Shown one piece after another: positions 36,825-38,055 of a stretch of 38,055 bases of DNA; the stretch's first letter is position 1, and every line of letters starts with the position of its first letter. The notes under the pieces were generated by a model, which ran no database searches, was not told where the DNA came from, and saw only the letters and a program-made list of their open reading frames with translations. Where the stretch lies: positions 1 through 38,055 of the forward strand of contig JBCDJJ010000030.1 of assembly GCA_038747915.1 (NCBI GenBank), written 5' to 3'. Both the position numbers and the translations under genes were made by a program. This stretch comes from JBCDAP01 sp038747915. Lineage in GTDB: Bacteria; Planctomycetota; Phycisphaerae; Phycisphaerales; UBA1924.

Positions 36825-37352
36825 ATGTCAGAGAGCAGTGAAGCCGCCACCGCCCGCTCCAAGGTTCGCTTCGACAAGATCGATCTCGCGATCCTCGAGC
36901 AGCTTCAGAACGATTCAAAGATCACCAACGCCACACTCGCGCAACGGGTGGGTATCAGCCCGCCGAGCACCCTCGAGCGCGTCAAGAAGCTCGAGACCGC
37001 GGGCATCATCAAACGCTACGTCGCGCTGCTCGAGCCCAAGTATCTGGAGAAATCCATCCAGGCCATCATCCACGTCTCGCTCCGCGAGCACGGCGAGGCC
37101 CAGATGGAGCAGTTCAAGGACGCGGTCGTGAACTTCGAGGAGGTCCAGTCCGCGTGGTACACGACGGGTGAAGAAGACTTCCTGATCAAGATCCTCGTCT
37201 CGGACATGGAGCACTACGAGCAGTTCATCCTGCACAAGCTCAGCGCCGTGCCGAACATCGGCCGGCTCCGCACCAGCTTCTGCCTGAGCGCGGTGAAAGA
37301 CCACACGCAGGTCCCGCTCGACGCCGTCGCGTCGAAGTACAACGGTGGGTAG
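36825..37352 (+). CDS. Lrp/AsnC-family transcriptional regulator
   Basis: A 175-aa regulator. The N-terminal winged helix-turn-helix is RFDKIDLAILEQLQNDSKITNATLAQRVGISPPSTLERVKKLETAGIIKRYVALL. The C-terminal RAM ligand-binding domain includes QAIIHVSLREHG, VQSAWYTTGEEDFLIKILVSDMEHYEQFI and VPNIGRLRTSFCL. Such proteins sense amino acids and form octamers. It is near hppD, so tyrosine or phenylalanine is a reasonable but unproven ligand. ATG 36825 has GGAG eight bases upstream. Confidence 0.93.
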   Translation: MSESSEAATARSKVRFDKIDLAILEQLQNDSKITNATLAQRVGISPPSTLERVKKLETAGIIKRYVALLEPKYLEKSIQAIIHVSLREHGEAQMEQFKDAVVNFEEVQSAWYTTGEEDFLIKILVSDMEHYEQFILHKLSAVPNIGRLRTSFCLSAVKDHTQVPLDAVASKYNGG

Positions 37353-37368
37353 CGCTGAGAGCCCTTCC

Positions 37369-37403
37369 GGGTGCCGTGCTACTCGCCGAAGGCGAGAAGC
37401 ACG
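37369..37403. repeat. Single REP-like hairpin (element E) upstream of the RAYT
   Basis: GGGTGCC (37369-37375), then a 13-position stem 37375-37387 with 37391-37403 (CGTGCTACTCGCC, loop GAA) with one A-A mismatch. Its end motif and TACTCG core match the hairpins of the element at 12227-12325. It ends 32 bases ahead of the transposase start. Confidence 0.8.
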
Positions 37404-37435
37404 CTAGGAACAAAGGCACCGACACGTGATCCTCG

Positions 37436-37957
37436 ATGTCAACGCGCCGCCTCCGCCACGTTGACACACAGAACCACCTCCGGTTTCTGACCCTCTCCTG
37501 CTTCCAAAGGCTCGATCTCCTCGGCACCCCGGCTCTCCGAGACGAGTGTGTTGGCATGCTCGATGCGGCCAGAGCAAGGCATGGCTTCCTGCTGCACGCG
37601 TGGATCGTCATGCCAAACCACGTCCATCTGTTGATACGTCCAAGCGGTGACGACCAATCGGTCAGCCTCCTTCTCCGCTCCATCAAACAGCCGATGGCTC
37701 AGCGAGTCATCAGGCGTTGGCGCGAGCTTGATGCCCCAGTTCTTGCGCGCATCATCGACTCAGCGGGCGATCATCGCTTCTGGCAGCGCGGGGGTGGCTA
37801 CGACCGGAATGTGTTCACAGAACAGGAGGCCCGTGAGAAAGTGGCGTACATCGAGCAGAACCCTGTTCGTGCGGGGCTCATGGGTCATCCGCATGAGTGG
37901 GCGTGGTCGTCGGCGTCGCCGCAATCGAAGGCACGTCGTGATCCGGTGCGCTGGTGA
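37436..37957 (+). CDS. REP-associated tyrosine transposase (RAYT)
   Basis: A 173-aa Y1-type HUH nuclease of the IS200-like TnpA_REP group. The HUH motif is in AWIVMPNHVHLLIRPSG (His62, His64), and the catalytic tyrosine is in EKVAYIEQNPVRAGL (Tyr138). FWQRGGGYDRNVF is the typical intervening block. RAYTs cut and join single-stranded DNA at REP hairpins and are usually single-copy and domesticated. The REP-like hairpin E lies just upstream, and five further palindromic elements occur in this window. The ATG at 37436 lacks a clear ribosome site. The contig then decays into G/C homopolymers, so a downstream repeat partner cannot be seen. Confidence 0.93.
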   Translation: MSTRRLRHVDTQNHLRFLTLSCFQRLDLLGTPALRDECVGMLDAARARHGFLLHAWIVMPNHVHLLIRPSGDDQSVSLLLRSIKQPMAQRVIRRWRELDAPVLARIIDSAGDHRFWQRGGGYDRNVFTEQEAREKVAYIEQNPVRAGLMGHPHEWAWSSASPQSKARRDPVRW

Positions 37958-37989
37958 GCGTTCTGATGTCGCGCGTGAGTCGTGGGGGG

Positions 37990-38055
37990 GGGGGGGGCGC
38001 GCGGACCCGCCCCCCCACCGAGGGGGGCGGGCGGGGGGGTGACCACCCCCCCCCC
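37990..38055. other. Low-complexity G/C run at contig end
   Basis: Long runs of G and C with no coding or structural logic, probably a sequencing or assembly artefact. Nothing is annotated in it. Confidence 0.6.

Noticed and set aside
37990..38055. G/C homopolymer as a G-quadruplex or origin element
   Set aside because: Runs occur only at the contig edge and look like assembly noise.

Overview
The window is high-GC DNA with dense, mostly opposite-strand gene blocks and reads as a chromosomal contig from a planctomycete, most likely of the Phycisphaerae type. This is inferred from a sulfatase with a dockerin-like tail, a DUF1573 protein, a paired TPR/AAA+ ATPase and TPR/membrane protein, a DhnA-type class I aldolase and many lipoproteins; no rRNA or taxonomic marker is present. 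The last ~70 bases are G/C homopolymer and look like a degraded contig end.

Layout. 1-250: palindromic repeats. 251-5889 (minus): DUF4097-like lipoprotein, two methyltransferases, TPR membrane protein and TPR-AAA+ ATPase. 5946-9581 (plus): TPP riboswitch, thiC, then a translationally coupled, less GC-rich cassette (DUF4406 nucleoside-deoxyribosyltransferase-like protein, two-TM GAF-like protein, 54-aa basic peptide). 9606-11010: zinc-free MDR oxidoreductase and divergent ArsR regulator sharing a palindromic operator/promoter. 11043-12210: FabZ-like dehydratase and RNHCP protein. 12373-18707 (minus): AsmA-like giant, LOG protein and lipoprotein in one tight unit. 18822-19216: tRNA-Arg(CCU) interrupted by a 321-nt Azoarcus-type group I intron. 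19359-22924 (plus): DUF1573 protein, lipoprotein, HU and class I aldolase. 23027-25266 (minus): small membrane protein, DinB protein and membrane dipeptidase. 25354-29817: membrane-anchored unknown, 3-oxoacid CoA-transferase subunits B and A separated by a degenerate EAL gene and a micro-protein, then a SnoaL-like protein. 30048-32528: secreted sulfatase. 33216-34394: A/T-richer unknown gene behind hppD (34441-35652). 35863-37957: sugar isomerase/epimerase-like protein, Lrp/AsnC regulator and a REP-associated tyrosine transposase (RAYT).

Two themes run across the window. First, at least six intergenic palindromic elements, mostly paired inverted hairpins bounded by GGGTGCC/GGCACCC, are scattered over 38 kb; one lies 33 bp upstream of the RAYT, and related hairpins sit inside thiC and in the aldolase leader. 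This looks like a planctomycete REP/BIME system. Second, there is RNA-level control and processing: the thiC TPP riboswitch and the self-splicing-type intron in the anticodon loop of tRNA-Arg(CCU). The strongest candidate for an undescribed protein system is the three-gene cassette behind thiC (8297-9581), followed by the unknown A/T-rich gene at 33216-34394.
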